Shown here: positions 12,520 through 21,146 of the stretch, piece after piece
Layout of the letters: every line of letters begins with the position of its first letter
How positions within the stretch are numbered: position 1 is the stretch's first letter
NCBI RefSeq assembly: GCF_001553005.1
Contig: NZ_KQ959887.1
Coordinates: 5,574-30,154, forward strand
Origin: Gemelliphila asaccharolytica
Lineage (GTDB): Bacteria; Bacillota; Bacilli; Staphylococcales; Gemellaceae
DNA length: 24,581 bases
Direction: 5' to 3'
Notes under the pieces: model-generated
The model's input: the letters and a program-made list of their open reading frames with translations, nothing else
What the model was told of the DNA's origin: nothing
Databases searched by the model: none
Program-made: the position numbers and the translations under genes

Positions 12520-12545
12520 TTGACAATTATATATATATATATAAT
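12520..12545 (+). promoter_or_regulatory. Candidate phase-variable promoter of the pilus operon (TA-repeat spacer)
   Basis: TTGACA at 12520-12525 and TATAAT at 12540-12545 are both perfect sigma-A type boxes. They are 14 bases apart, and the spacer is almost entirely TA dinucleotides that run into the -10 box. Fourteen bases is too short for efficient use; one extra TA would give 16 and two would give 18. Transcription would start near 12552, giving a leader of about 130 bases before the adhesin start. The layout resembles the hifA/hifB fimbrial promoter of Haemophilus influenzae, where TA number sets expression. Function here is inferred. Confidence 0.6.
12528..12543 (+). repeat. (TA)8 dinucleotide tract inside the pilus promoter
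   Basis: Eight uninterrupted TA units start two bases after the TTGACA box and supply the first four bases of the TATAAT box. It is the longest perfect TA run I noticed in the window. Such tracts can gain or lose units by slipped-strand mispairing. Confidence 0.9.
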
Positions 12546-12637
12546 TAAGGTTAATAGTGTTTAATGAATTTAACATTAATATAATAAAAAAATTACTATA
12601 TTAATATTATTATATTTATTATTTTTTAAAAAATATT

Positions 12638-12655
12638 ATGAGAAATTCTGGATAA
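12638..12655 (+). CDS. Five-codon leader ORF (MRNSG) in the pilus operon leader
   Basis: ATG AGA AAT TCT GGA TAA begins three bases before the second 23-base repeat and reads in the same frame as the ppc end, so its peptide repeats the RNSG C terminus of PEP carboxylase. It ends 26 bases before the adhesin start. No good ribosome-binding site precedes it, so it may be an accident of the duplication. Confidence 0.25.
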   Translation: MRNSG

Positions 12656-12663
12656 TTTAAAAA
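12641..12663 (+). repeat. 23-base direct repeat, copy 2 (upstream of the adhesin)
   Basis: This is an exact copy of 12184-12206, the end of ppc, placed 18 bases before the GTG start of the adhesin and just ahead of its ribosome-binding site. Together the copies enclose the ppc terminator and all candidate pilus promoters. Confidence 0.95.
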
Positions 12664-12681
12664 GAAAGAAGGGAAGCAGTT

Positions 12682-15600
12682 GTGTTTAAAAATAAAATTA
12701 GTAAAATTTTGACTTTCTCCATGATTTTAGTTATTATTTTAACTCAAATTTTAACTCCTACTTATGCTTTTGCTAGCGACAAGGCGAATTCAAAAGCTAA
12801 AGAGGTCACACAAAATAATTTAAATAATAATGAAAATAGTTATGAAGATAGTGAAATTAATAGTGAAGCAGAAACAAGTAATGGCATAACGACTTTACCA
12901 AAAATAGCTTTAGAAACAGATAAAAATATATCAAGTGATAGTTCTTTACCAGATACGATAGGAGAAAATAAAATAGAACGTTTCTCGCTACAATGGATAA
13001 CTAAAGATAATGATAGTGATGAAAACTGTCTTAATAATGTCTATAAAGATAATAAAACTAAAAGTATTTCTTTTGGTATTATTTATGCACTATCAGGTAA
13101 AGGAAATTATGATATAGGAAAATTAAATATAGTTTTACCTAAAACTATTTTTAAAAATAGAAATGGAGAAAAAATAGGCGATATTAAATTTGGTATTCCT
13201 AAATTACCAGATAGAAATGATAATTTTGCATATCAAGAAACAGAAGACTCCTACATAATAACAAACACAAAAAAAATATCTGCAGCTGCTAGTGGTGGTA
13301 TAGAATGTACAATTTATAATTTAACACCGTCAGAAATTAAGGATATTGCTACTTCGTATATAAGTGAACCAATATTTGCAAATTTAGAAATAGAAACTAC
13401 TAAAGGAACAATAGGGAAAAAAAGTAATTCTTTAAGATCTACTATAGATACCGATACTAAAATATATGAAGCACATCTTACACATGATAATTATGAAACA
13501 GTAAAAAGCAAATTTCCTAATTCTTGGGATTCATCTCTTAAACCAGAAAATCCAGATAATTATTATTATGTAAAGTACAATACTTATGCTAATAGTAAGG
13601 CGAATCAGTATTTTGATGTTGACCTTGATATTAATGTAAGAAACAGTGAAGATAGTAGAAATGCAATAATTTTAGGATATAGAAATAATAAAAATGGTAA
13701 AGTTACAAAAGGAGATGGGTCAGGTAATCTTAGTGTAAATATTGAAAAAAATAATTATGTAGATGATGGAAGTAACTTTGCAGGAGAAATTTATGTAGCT
13801 TATCCAATACAAGATTTTACCTATAATAGAGAATATAATTTAGGCTCTTCAGTTCAGTTTACAATGAGAGGGGTAGACGACGGAAAAGTAACAAAAGCAA
13901 AAACAGAAGATTTAGTTTTATTTAAACCAGCATATATTGATCATCCTGAGGGGCAATTTTACGTTGAAAAACAAGGTACAGGAGATGAAATAACAACTTC
14001 TTTTAATAAATATGATTTAGAAGGTATTTATGATATAGCCCTAAATGAATTAAGAGATGGGAAAAGCGTTGATACAAGTTTTGATATAGAAACTCGTGCT
14101 TGGGCTCCTTTGCATACGCTGAAAAAAGATGGTGACTTTAGAAAAATAAGTGATTATGGACAGTCAACCTATAAATTAATTACAGAAGATTTTAAAACAA
14201 CATTTAATTATAAAGATAGAGAGTTGACAAGTGATGATTTTAGTATAAAAGCACTAGATTTAGCAAAAAAACCTTTAGCTGAAAATGTTTCATCTTTTTC
14301 AGATGGAAATACATTTACAAACAAATTAACAGGGATTGAATTTACTACATCAAAAAAAATAAGAAAAATATTTAATTTTTCTCTAGCAGATGATAGGGAT
14401 ATACCTATTACAAATATTTTTGGAAAGATAAATAATTCTGATACGTGGATAAAACTTGGTAGTGTTGATTATACAAATGGTATAGCTATAATAAATCCAG
14501 AAAATGGATCAACTGTCGATGGAACGAAATTGGTTTTTCCTGAAAATATTACAGACTTTAAAACTGAAGTAGATACTAAGATAGTACATTATGTTCACGA
14601 TATAAAAGCAATTTTCACTATAAAACCAAGTGAAAATATTTTAAAAGAAGTTAATAGCAAGTATGGAAATAACAAACTTTCTATGACTCGTTTTACAAAT
14701 AAAATAAAATTAAGAGTCGAGTCAGAGGAACAAGGAAGCGGATTTGTAAATGAATATACTGCAAATAACATTTTGACTGATTTTTCATATGGAATTAAGC
14801 CTGAAAAAAAATTGATTAATTATTCAAATGATCAAAAACATAAAAGAATAGATTTAGAATATGAAATAGCAAGTAAAATTCAAACAAATATAACTTCTAA
14901 AAAGGCATTGAAAACCGTTAAAGAAAAAGGTTATATTAAAGACCAAAAAGAAGGAGTATTTTACGAACTTCTGCCCAAAGGAGTAAATCCAATAACAGAC
15001 TCTATAAAACCCGTAAGAAAAGGAGATAGTATAACATCGGTCAAAGCATATGAAAACTATCAAAATTCAGGCAGAATAATGCTTGAAATACATTTAAAAG
15101 AAACTCCAGATTACAAATACGAGTATAGAAATGAAAAGAGTATTCTAGGTATGAAAGGATACTACGACCGACCTGCAGTAAGATTTAAGGCACAGTATAC
15201 TTGGATGAATCATAGAATTTATAGTCCTATATTATCCTGTATAATGGCTTATAAAAGTACTGAAAAAGTAGGCAATACTGAAGGTTTAGAGAGTGAAACT
15301 AATGTTTTTTCAAATAAAAATAAATTTACAAAAGAAGCATTTGAAACAGAAGAAGAAAAAAACATCTTTAACTCCTTAGGAGAGGGTAACTATGTCTATG
15401 CAAGAGATTATTCTGATGTTGATGTTCCAACAAGTTATGTAACTACTCTTTTAAAACAGGTAGATGTTAATGATGAAGGATTATATAATGACGGTCTTGA
15501 TAATATTTTAAGTAAGAATGTTTATGAAAATGGTAAGTATTCTTATTCTATAAGCATAAGAAATTCAGACATTCAGGCCAGCAAAGACATAGTATTTTAT

Positions 15601-18600
15601 GATAATTTAGAAAAATATAAACCTCAAAAAGATAGTGATGACTATGGCGATATTCAGTGGAGAGGGATATTTGATAATGTCAATACAGACTCTTTAAAAA
15701 AATTAGGAGTAGAAGCTGTAATTTACTATTCTACGAAAGATAATTTAGTGCTAGATGATGAAAACAACCGAAAAGACAATGATTTGACAAATACTGATAT
15801 TTGGTCAAAAACGATGCCAAAAGACAAAAGTAGCATAAAAGCTATCGCTATAGATGCGAGAAAAACAGTCAAAAATGATGATTTCATTTTAGATAAAAAT
15901 CAGTCAATAGACTTAATTATTAATATGAGAGCTCCCAAAGTTTCTGACAAAAGATATTATGATAAAGTTTTGGAAAAGGATCAAAAAGAAGTAGGCTTTG
16001 TAGGAGGAGCTCATGCTTATAATAACGCAGTAATGACTTGTAGACATATTTCACTAGATAATGGAAACATTACTGATAATTTACTAATTCGTAATGATTA
16101 TACAAAAGTTGGTTTGAAGCCCTATAATATAAGCGTGAAAAAAACTTTTGATGATGAAAATAATCGTGACGGTGTAAGAGAAGATAAGGCGATTATTGAA
16201 TTAGTAGGCAATGGCACACCTACTGGGAAAAAATTAACTCTTAGTGAAAAAAATAATTGGGAAGGTACATTTAGCGAGTTACCATATTTAGATAAAGAGG
16301 GAAATGTAATTTCTTATACATTTAGAGAAATAAATAATCAGAAATATACTTTAAAAGTAAATAGGGATAATAATTCTACTGATAATAAATATAATCTAGT
16401 TAATTTTCACTCGCCAGAAAAAATAAAGATTCAGGGAGAAAAACACTGGGTAGATAAGACGGAAGAAAAAAGACCCCAGTCAATTCTGATAACTTTAAAA
16501 GCAGATGGGAAAGAAATTGATAATAGAGAAGTAAAACCCGATAGCGAAGGAAAATGGAAATACGAATTTGATAATTTATATAAATACCGAGATGGTGGTA
16601 AAAAAATAAAATATACTGTAGAAGAAAAAAATTATATAACAGGATATGTTAGTGAAGTCAAAGACTTTGATATTGTAAATACTTATCATCCATATGCAAA
16701 TGTAATTGTAAAAAAAGAAGTTATTGATCAAACAGAAAAAGCCAAGGAATTAAATCCCGATTTCACTTTCAAATTTAACCTAACAGATAGCGAAGGTAAT
16801 TTAATTTTTAAAGAATATGAATATACAACTAACTTAGGGCAAAGAGGAAAAATTTTCTCTGGTAATGAATTTAAATTAAAAAAAGATGAGCAGATGACCA
16901 TAAAAAATGTGGATTCTGAAACTTCAGTAGAAGTAAAAGAAATCAAAAAGCCAAGTGGTTACAAAAATGTAGAAAGTCCTCCAGAAAAATTAATTCAAGC
17001 GGGAAAAGATGTAGAACTAAAATTTATAAATAAATATGCCACTTTCGGTAGAACAACTCTAGAATCTACCAAAAAACTTGTAGGAAGAAAATTATTAAAT
17101 AAAGAATTTAGATTTGACTTATTATTAGATGATAAAGAAATAGACTCAACATACAATGATAAAAATGGAAAAGTAATTTTTAATAATTTAGAATATTCTA
17201 ATAAAGATGCAGGAAAAACATATACTTATAAAATAAAAGAATACAATAATAATCATGCTGGTATAACTTACACAAATGAGATTTCACAAGTTGATGTGAA
17301 AGTATCTGATGATGGAAAGGGAAGCATAAGTGTAGAAAAAAACTATGCTGATAAAAATTTTGTATTTACTAATAAATATAATGCAACAGGAAAAGTAAAC
17401 TTAAAAGCTTGGAAGCAAATAAAAGGGGATTATAATAAATTAGGTAAGTACGATTTTGAATTGTATGATGATAAAAATAATGTAGTAGCCACAGGAACAA
17501 ATGATGAAAATGGAACAATCAACTTTTCTGACTTAGTATATAGTGAAAAAGATGCAGGAAAAACTTTTATATATACGGCAAAAGAAAAACAAGGTAAAGA
17601 TGATTCTATAATCTATGATAAAAGTACAATAACCTATAAGGTAGAAGTTATTGATAATCTTGATGGGACTTTAAGTTTTAATACTAGTGTAGTAGATAAT
17701 AAAACAGATGATAAAAATAATGATTCTACAACTCCACTTTTTGTTAATGAATATAAAAATGGGAAATTAACAGTAAGGAAAAATGTCCTAAATGGTGATA
17801 TTAATAAAGAATTTAGATTTAAAATAAAATTCAAAGGTGAAAATATTCCTAATGGAAAATTTGATTTAAATAAAAAAAATAATGTTTCTTCACTGAATAA
17901 GGTGAAAAAATTCTTCACTGATATATTTAAACCAAAAGAAGCTCATGCTGCAGAGAGATATCCTCCAGAAGGGGAAGTTGTCCATTCAGGGTATTTAAGT
18001 GGAGATGTAAAATATGAAATTTATGAAAATGGTCATATGGTTATATCTTCAATAGGAAATTCTGGAACTTTACCAAAATTTTCAGACTATGATTATGATA
18101 ATGAGTTTGGGTATAGGAAGTACAAAGATAAAATAAAATCAATAAGTTTTTCTGGCGATGTAAAAGCAAACGTCATATCTGATGATTTATTTCGTGATTT
18201 AGACAAAGTGGTTTCAATTGATACAACTAATCTCGATACAAAAAGAACAACTAGTATGGGGTCTATGTTTTCCGGCTGCGAATCACTAAAAGAACTAGAT
18301 GTAAGTAAATTTGACACTTCAAAAGTAACAAATATGCAGGCTATGTTTGTCGACTGCCAATCACTAAAAGAACTAGATTTAAGTAATTTTGACACTTCAG
18401 AAGTAACAGATATGCAGGCTATGTTTGCCGGCTGTAAATTACTAGAGAAGTTAGATGTAAGTAATTTTGATACTTCAAAAGTAACGAATATGAGCTATAT
18501 GTTTGACGGCTGCCAATCACTACAGAAGTTAGATTTAAGTAAATTCGACACTTCAAAAGTGACGGAAGCTAGGGATATTTTAGAAGGGGACGAATCTTTA

Positions 18601-21090
18601 ATTACTTTGTCATTGCCTAATTTTAAACCTGAAATATCTTGGAAAATACTTAACTCTTTATCAAAATCACTAAAAAAATTAGATGTAAGTAAGGTTAATT
18701 TTAGTAGTTTAGGTGATATAGATTTGCAAAATTTAGATTCTTTAGAAGAAGTAGTTGTTCCTTCTAAATTAATGTTAAGAGAGAAAAAATATTTTCCAGT
18801 AAAACTTAATGGAACTTTCATAACAGATGATGGGGAAGTTTTCGCTCCAGATAAAGATATTTTTTCTTTTGGAAAAACAACCTTAACCAAAAAAGGTTTA
18901 TACTACACTATCAAATTTGTGACAGATACTGGAGAAAAATTTGCTCCAATAAGGTTAAAAAAAGATGAGGAGAAAAAATTACCAACTCCAAAAATAAAAA
19001 AACCAGGATATAAATTTTTAGGTTGGTCTACAACTCAAGATAAAAAAAATATAGTTACAGATATAAAAACCTTAACTCAGGCAGATAAAAATGATATAAC
19101 TCTTTATGCAGTATGGAAAGAATTAGAAACAAATATTAACATAAAAGATGGAGAAGCAGAATTTATGCTTTCAGCTGATGAACAAATTACATTAGACAAT
19201 TTACCAGCTGGCATAAGTTATGAAATATATGAGGAGCAAGAAGAGGGCTGGGTACTTGTAAAAGAAGAAAATACTAATGGTACTATTGAGCCAAACAAAG
19301 AAACTATAGCGACCTTTACAAATGATTATAGACCACAGTCGACTCAAGCAAAAGTTCAAGCGAAAAAATTACTTAATTCAGCTCCTGCTAAAGGATTTGA
19401 GTTTGAACTATTAAAAGAAGGACAAGTAATAGATAAAGCTACTTCACTAGCAGATGGAAGTATTACCTTTAATACTTTAACATTTGATACAGCAGGAACT
19501 TTTAATTATCAAATAAGAGAAGTGAAAGGTAATGATCCTAATATAAATTATGATTCAGCTATTAAAAATGTAAAAATAGAAGTAACAGATAATGGCAGAG
19601 GAAAAAAAGAAGCGAAAGTAACATATACTGATACACCTACATTTAATAACACGACAAAATTAGGAAAATTAGAAATTAAAAAAGAAGTTATAGGTACAAC
19701 TGATAAGAGTAAGGATTTTACATTTGAAATTTTAATAAATGGAAAAAAACAAAACATTACTTTAAAAAATGGAGAATCTAAAACTATAGATTATATACCA
19801 TATGGAAGTAGCTATGAAGTAAAAGAAATAAATTTACCTAAAGGCTATGTAACAGCTGAAATAGAAAATGCAAGTGGTGTAATATCTTCTTCTGAAATAA
19901 CAGTTTTAGCAAAAAATAAATATAATCCAATAGGAAATGTGCAAATTAAAGCAAAAAAAGTGCTAGAAAATAAAGATTTATCTAATGGGGAATTTGTCTT
20001 TGAACTATTAGATAGTAATGATAATGTTTTAGACACGGCAAAAAATGATAGAGATGGAAATATTTATTTTAATTCTCTAGAAATAAAAGAAGCAAAAAAT
20101 GCCAAATACAAAATAAGAGAAGTTCAAGGGAATGAAAAAGATATAGTCTATGATAATCATGAAGAAATAGTAAATGTAACTGTTACTGATGACGGAGAAG
20201 GTAACTTAACGGCTAGGGCGCAATATGACGATGATGGAGCTATTTTTACAAACAAATATAATGTAGAAAAAATACCAAAAATAGAAAATGAAACAAACTT
20301 TACAATAACAAAAAAATTAGAAGGTACATCTACAGATAAAGAATTTGAAGTCAAAGTCGATATAAAAAAAGATGATAAAAAAATTGAAAATGTATTCTCA
20401 TATACTTCTAATTTAGATTCAAAAGAATATGAATTTGTTTCTGGAGAAAAAGTAAAAATCAAAGGAAATGAAATATTAACATTTAAAAAAGTTCCATTAG
20501 GAGCAAAAGTAACCTTAACTGAGGACTCTTATCCAGGATATACAGTCAAAGAGGATTCTATATTAGAAAAAGTATTAGAAGATAAAGAAAATAATTTAAA
20601 AATAACAAATGTTTATCACGCTAATGGAAAATTAGAACTAAAAGCTAAGAAAGAATTGTTGGGGGGTAATATAAAAGATTATAATTTCGACTTTTTACTT
20701 ATTAATGACGGAGACGTGTTAAGTAAAGTAAAAAATGATGAAAATGGGAATATAGATTTTAATTCTATAAAATTTAATGAAAAGGACATAGGTAAAACTT
20801 ATGAATATCTCGTTATAGAAGATACGGGATATAACAGCAATATAAATTATGATAAAACTGAATATAAATTTACCGTAGAAATAAAGGACAATGGCGATGG
20901 TACTTTAAATCTCATTAAAAAGGGAGAATATAAAAATATAACTTTTAAAAATAGTATAAAACCTATATTACCTATAACAGGAACAAGAAAAGGAATAGGG
21001 ATATTAATAGGACTATTTAGTTTATTATTAATAACTTTTGTAAGAAAAAAATTTAATTTAATAAAACTGATAAAAAGAGAAAAAATGTGA
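12682..21090 (+). CDS. Giant LPITG-anchored multidomain adhesin, probable pilus tip protein
   Basis: This 2802-residue surface protein probably forms the pilus tip and contacts host or partner cells. It has a signal peptide (cut after AFA, residue 31), then a polar Ser/Asn/Glu-rich stretch to about 110. Residues about 110-1145 are a large strand-rich N-terminal region I cannot name. Two Cna-B domains follow (about 1147-1240 and 1247-1335). Next comes a stalk of alternating DUF7601-like domains (about 1339-1452, 1693-1733 plus 2151-2218, 2325-2413, 2537-2647) and five FctA/Spy0128-like domains (about 1454, 1569, 2219, 2417, 2649). The latter keep Lys, Glu and Asn positions that could form isopeptide bonds. 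Residues about 1734-2150 form a nested block with BspA-type repeats and an InlB-B-type repeat. LPITG starts at Leu2763, followed by a membrane helix and a basic tail. GTG at 12682 has GAAGGGA 7 bases upstream and gives a complete signal peptide. It is first in the pilus operon. Domain limits are by eye. Confidence 0.85.
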   Translation: MFKNKISKILTFSMILVIILTQILTPTYAFASDKANSKAKEVTQNNLNNNENSYEDSEINSEAETSNGITTLPKIALETDKNISSDSSLPDTIGENKIERFSLQWITKDNDSDENCLNNVYKDNKTKSISFGIIYALSGKGNYDIGKLNIVLPKTIFKNRNGEKIGDIKFGIPKLPDRNDNFAYQETEDSYIITNTKKISAAASGGIECTIYNLTPSEIKDIATSYISEPIFANLEIETTKGTIGKKSNSLRSTIDTDTKIYEAHLTHDNYETVKSKFPNSWDSSLKPENPDNYYYVKYNTYANSKANQYFDVDLDINVRNSEDSRNAIILGYRNNKNGKVTKGDGSGNLSVNIEKNNYVDDGSNFAGEIYVAYPIQDFTYNREYNLGSSVQFTMRGVDDGKVTKAKTEDLVLFKPAYIDHPEGQFYVEKQGTGDEITTSFNKYDLEGIYDIALNELRDGKSVDTSFDIETRAWAPLHTLKKDGDFRKISDYGQSTYKLITEDFKTTFNYKDRELTSDDFSIKALDLAKKPLAENVSSFSDGNTFTNKLTGIEFTTSKKIRKIFNFSLADDRDIPITNIFGKINNSDTWIKLGSVDYTNGIAIINPENGSTVDGTKLVFPENITDFKTEVDTKIVHYVHDIKAIFTIKPSENILKEVNSKYGNNKLSMTRFTNKIKLRVESEEQGSGFVNEYTANNILTDFSYGIKPEKKLINYSNDQKHKRIDLEYEIASKIQTNITSKKALKTVKEKGYIKDQKEGVFYELLPKGVNPITDSIKPVRKGDSITSVKAYENYQNSGRIMLEIHLKETPDYKYEYRNEKSILGMKGYYDRPAVRFKAQYTWMNHRIYSPILSCIMAYKSTEKVGNTEGLESETNVFSNKNKFTKEAFETEEEKNIFNSLGEGNYVYARDYSDVDVPTSYVTTLLKQVDVNDEGLYNDGLDNILSKNVYENGKYSYSISIRNSDIQASKDIVFYDNLEKYKPQKDSDDYGDIQWRGIFDNVNTDSLKKLGVEAVIYYSTKDNLVLDDENNRKDNDLTNTDIWSKTMPKDKSSIKAIAIDARKTVKNDDFILDKNQSIDLIINMRAPKVSDKRYYDKVLEKDQKEVGFVGGAHAYNNAVMTCRHISLDNGNITDNLLIRNDYTKVGLKPYNISVKKTFDDENNRDGVREDKAIIELVGNGTPTGKKLTLSEKNNWEGTFSELPYLDKEGNVISYTFREINNQKYTLKVNRDNNSTDNKYNLVNFHSPEKIKIQGEKHWVDKTEEKRPQSILITLKADGKEIDNREVKPDSEGKWKYEFDNLYKYRDGGKKIKYTVEEKNYITGYVSEVKDFDIVNTYHPYANVIVKKEVIDQTEKAKELNPDFTFKFNLTDSEGNLIFKEYEYTTNLGQRGKIFSGNEFKLKKDEQMTIKNVDSETSVEVKEIKKPSGYKNVESPPEKLIQAGKDVELKFINKYATFGRTTLESTKKLVGRKLLNKEFRFDLLLDDKEIDSTYNDKNGKVIFNNLEYSNKDAGKTYTYKIKEYNNNHAGITYTNEISQVDVKVSDDGKGSISVEKNYADKNFVFTNKYNATGKVNLKAWKQIKGDYNKLGKYDFELYDDKNNVVATGTNDENGTINFSDLVYSEKDAGKTFIYTAKEKQGKDDSIIYDKSTITYKVEVIDNLDGTLSFNTSVVDNKTDDKNNDSTTPLFVNEYKNGKLTVRKNVLNGDINKEFRFKIKFKGENIPNGKFDLNKKNNVSSLNKVKKFFTDIFKPKEAHAAERYPPEGEVVHSGYLSGDVKYEIYENGHMVISSIGNSGTLPKFSDYDYDNEFGYRKYKDKIKSISFSGDVKANVISDDLFRDLDKVVSIDTTNLDTKRTTSMGSMFSGCESLKELDVSKFDTSKVTNMQAMFVDCQSLKELDLSNFDTSEVTDMQAMFAGCKLLEKLDVSNFDTSKVTNMSYMFDGCQSLQKLDLSKFDTSKVTEARDILEGDESLITLSLPNFKPEISWKILNSLSKSLKKLDVSKVNFSSLGDIDLQNLDSLEEVVVPSKLMLREKKYFPVKLNGTFITDDGEVFAPDKDIFSFGKTTLTKKGLYYTIKFVTDTGEKFAPIRLKKDEEKKLPTPKIKKPGYKFLGWSTTQDKKNIVTDIKTLTQADKNDITLYAVWKELETNINIKDGEAEFMLSADEQITLDNLPAGISYEIYEEQEEGWVLVKEENTNGTIEPNKETIATFTNDYRPQSTQAKVQAKKLLNSAPAKGFEFELLKEGQVIDKATSLADGSITFNTLTFDTAGTFNYQIREVKGNDPNINYDSAIKNVKIEVTDNGRGKKEAKVTYTDTPTFNNTTKLGKLEIKKEVIGTTDKSKDFTFEILINGKKQNITLKNGESKTIDYIPYGSSYEVKEINLPKGYVTAEIENASGVISSSEITVLAKNKYNPIGNVQIKAKKVLENKDLSNGEFVFELLDSNDNVLDTAKNDRDGNIYFNSLEIKEAKNAKYKIREVQGNEKDIVYDNHEEIVNVTVTDDGEGNLTARAQYDDDGAIFTNKYNVEKIPKIENETNFTITKKLEGTSTDKEFEVKVDIKKDDKKIENVFSYTSNLDSKEYEFVSGEKVKIKGNEILTFKKVPLGAKVTLTEDSYPGYTVKEDSILEKVLEDKENNLKITNVYHANGKLELKAKKELLGGNIKDYNFDFLLINDGDVLSKVKNDENGNIDFNSIKFNEKDIGKTYEYLVIEDTGYNSNINYDKTEYKFTVEIKDNGDGTLNLIKKGEYKNITFKNSIKPILPITGTRKGIGILIGLFSLLLITFVRKKFNLIKLIKREKM
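18256..18567 (+). repeat. Four tandem 78-base BspA-type leucine-rich repeats within the adhesin gene
   Basis: Units start at 18256, 18334, 18412 and 18490. Each encodes 26 residues of the form MxxMFxxCxxLxxLDxSxFDTSxVTx (the BspA/DUF285 family). The conserved FDTS codons recur exactly every 78 bases. The DNA copies are similar but not identical, for example in TTTGACACTTC. This family occurs in adhesins of oral and gut bacteria. Copy number could change by recombination. Confidence 0.9.
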
Positions 21091-21146
21091 AAGAAAAATT
21101 TTTCATCTTTAAATTAAAATATAAAAAAAATAAAAGGAGAATTAAA

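Larger units (their letters stand above)
12207..12681 (+). other. 475-base regulatory gap between ppc and the pilus operon
   Basis: This is the longest stretch without a substantial gene. In order it holds the ppc terminator, an 11-base inverted repeat (12385-12423), a TTGACT box (12433), a TTGACA box followed by a (TA)8 tract ending in TATAAT (12520-12545), a leader of about 130 bases with weak AT-only inverted repeats (12575-12583 against 12597-12605), and the second copy of the 23-base repeat containing a five-codon ORF. GAAGGGA at 12668-12674 is the adhesin ribosome-binding site. I see no tRNA, riboswitch or longer coding sequence. Confidence 0.7.

Noticed and set aside
12575..12605. Inverted repeat ATTAATATA / TATATTAAT in the pilus leader
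   Set aside because: The arms contain only A and T in a region of nearly pure AT, so the match carries little information.
18256..18567. CRISPR-like regularly spaced repeats
   Set aside because: The 78-base periodicity is tandem and fully coding, and it matches BspA-type leucine-rich repeats; there are no spacers.
21093..21104. Palindrome GAAAAATTTTTC between the adhesin and pilin genes
   Set aside because: It is perfect but only 12 bases, has no loop and is made of A/T runs, expected by chance in this DNA; too weak to call an attenuator or processing site.
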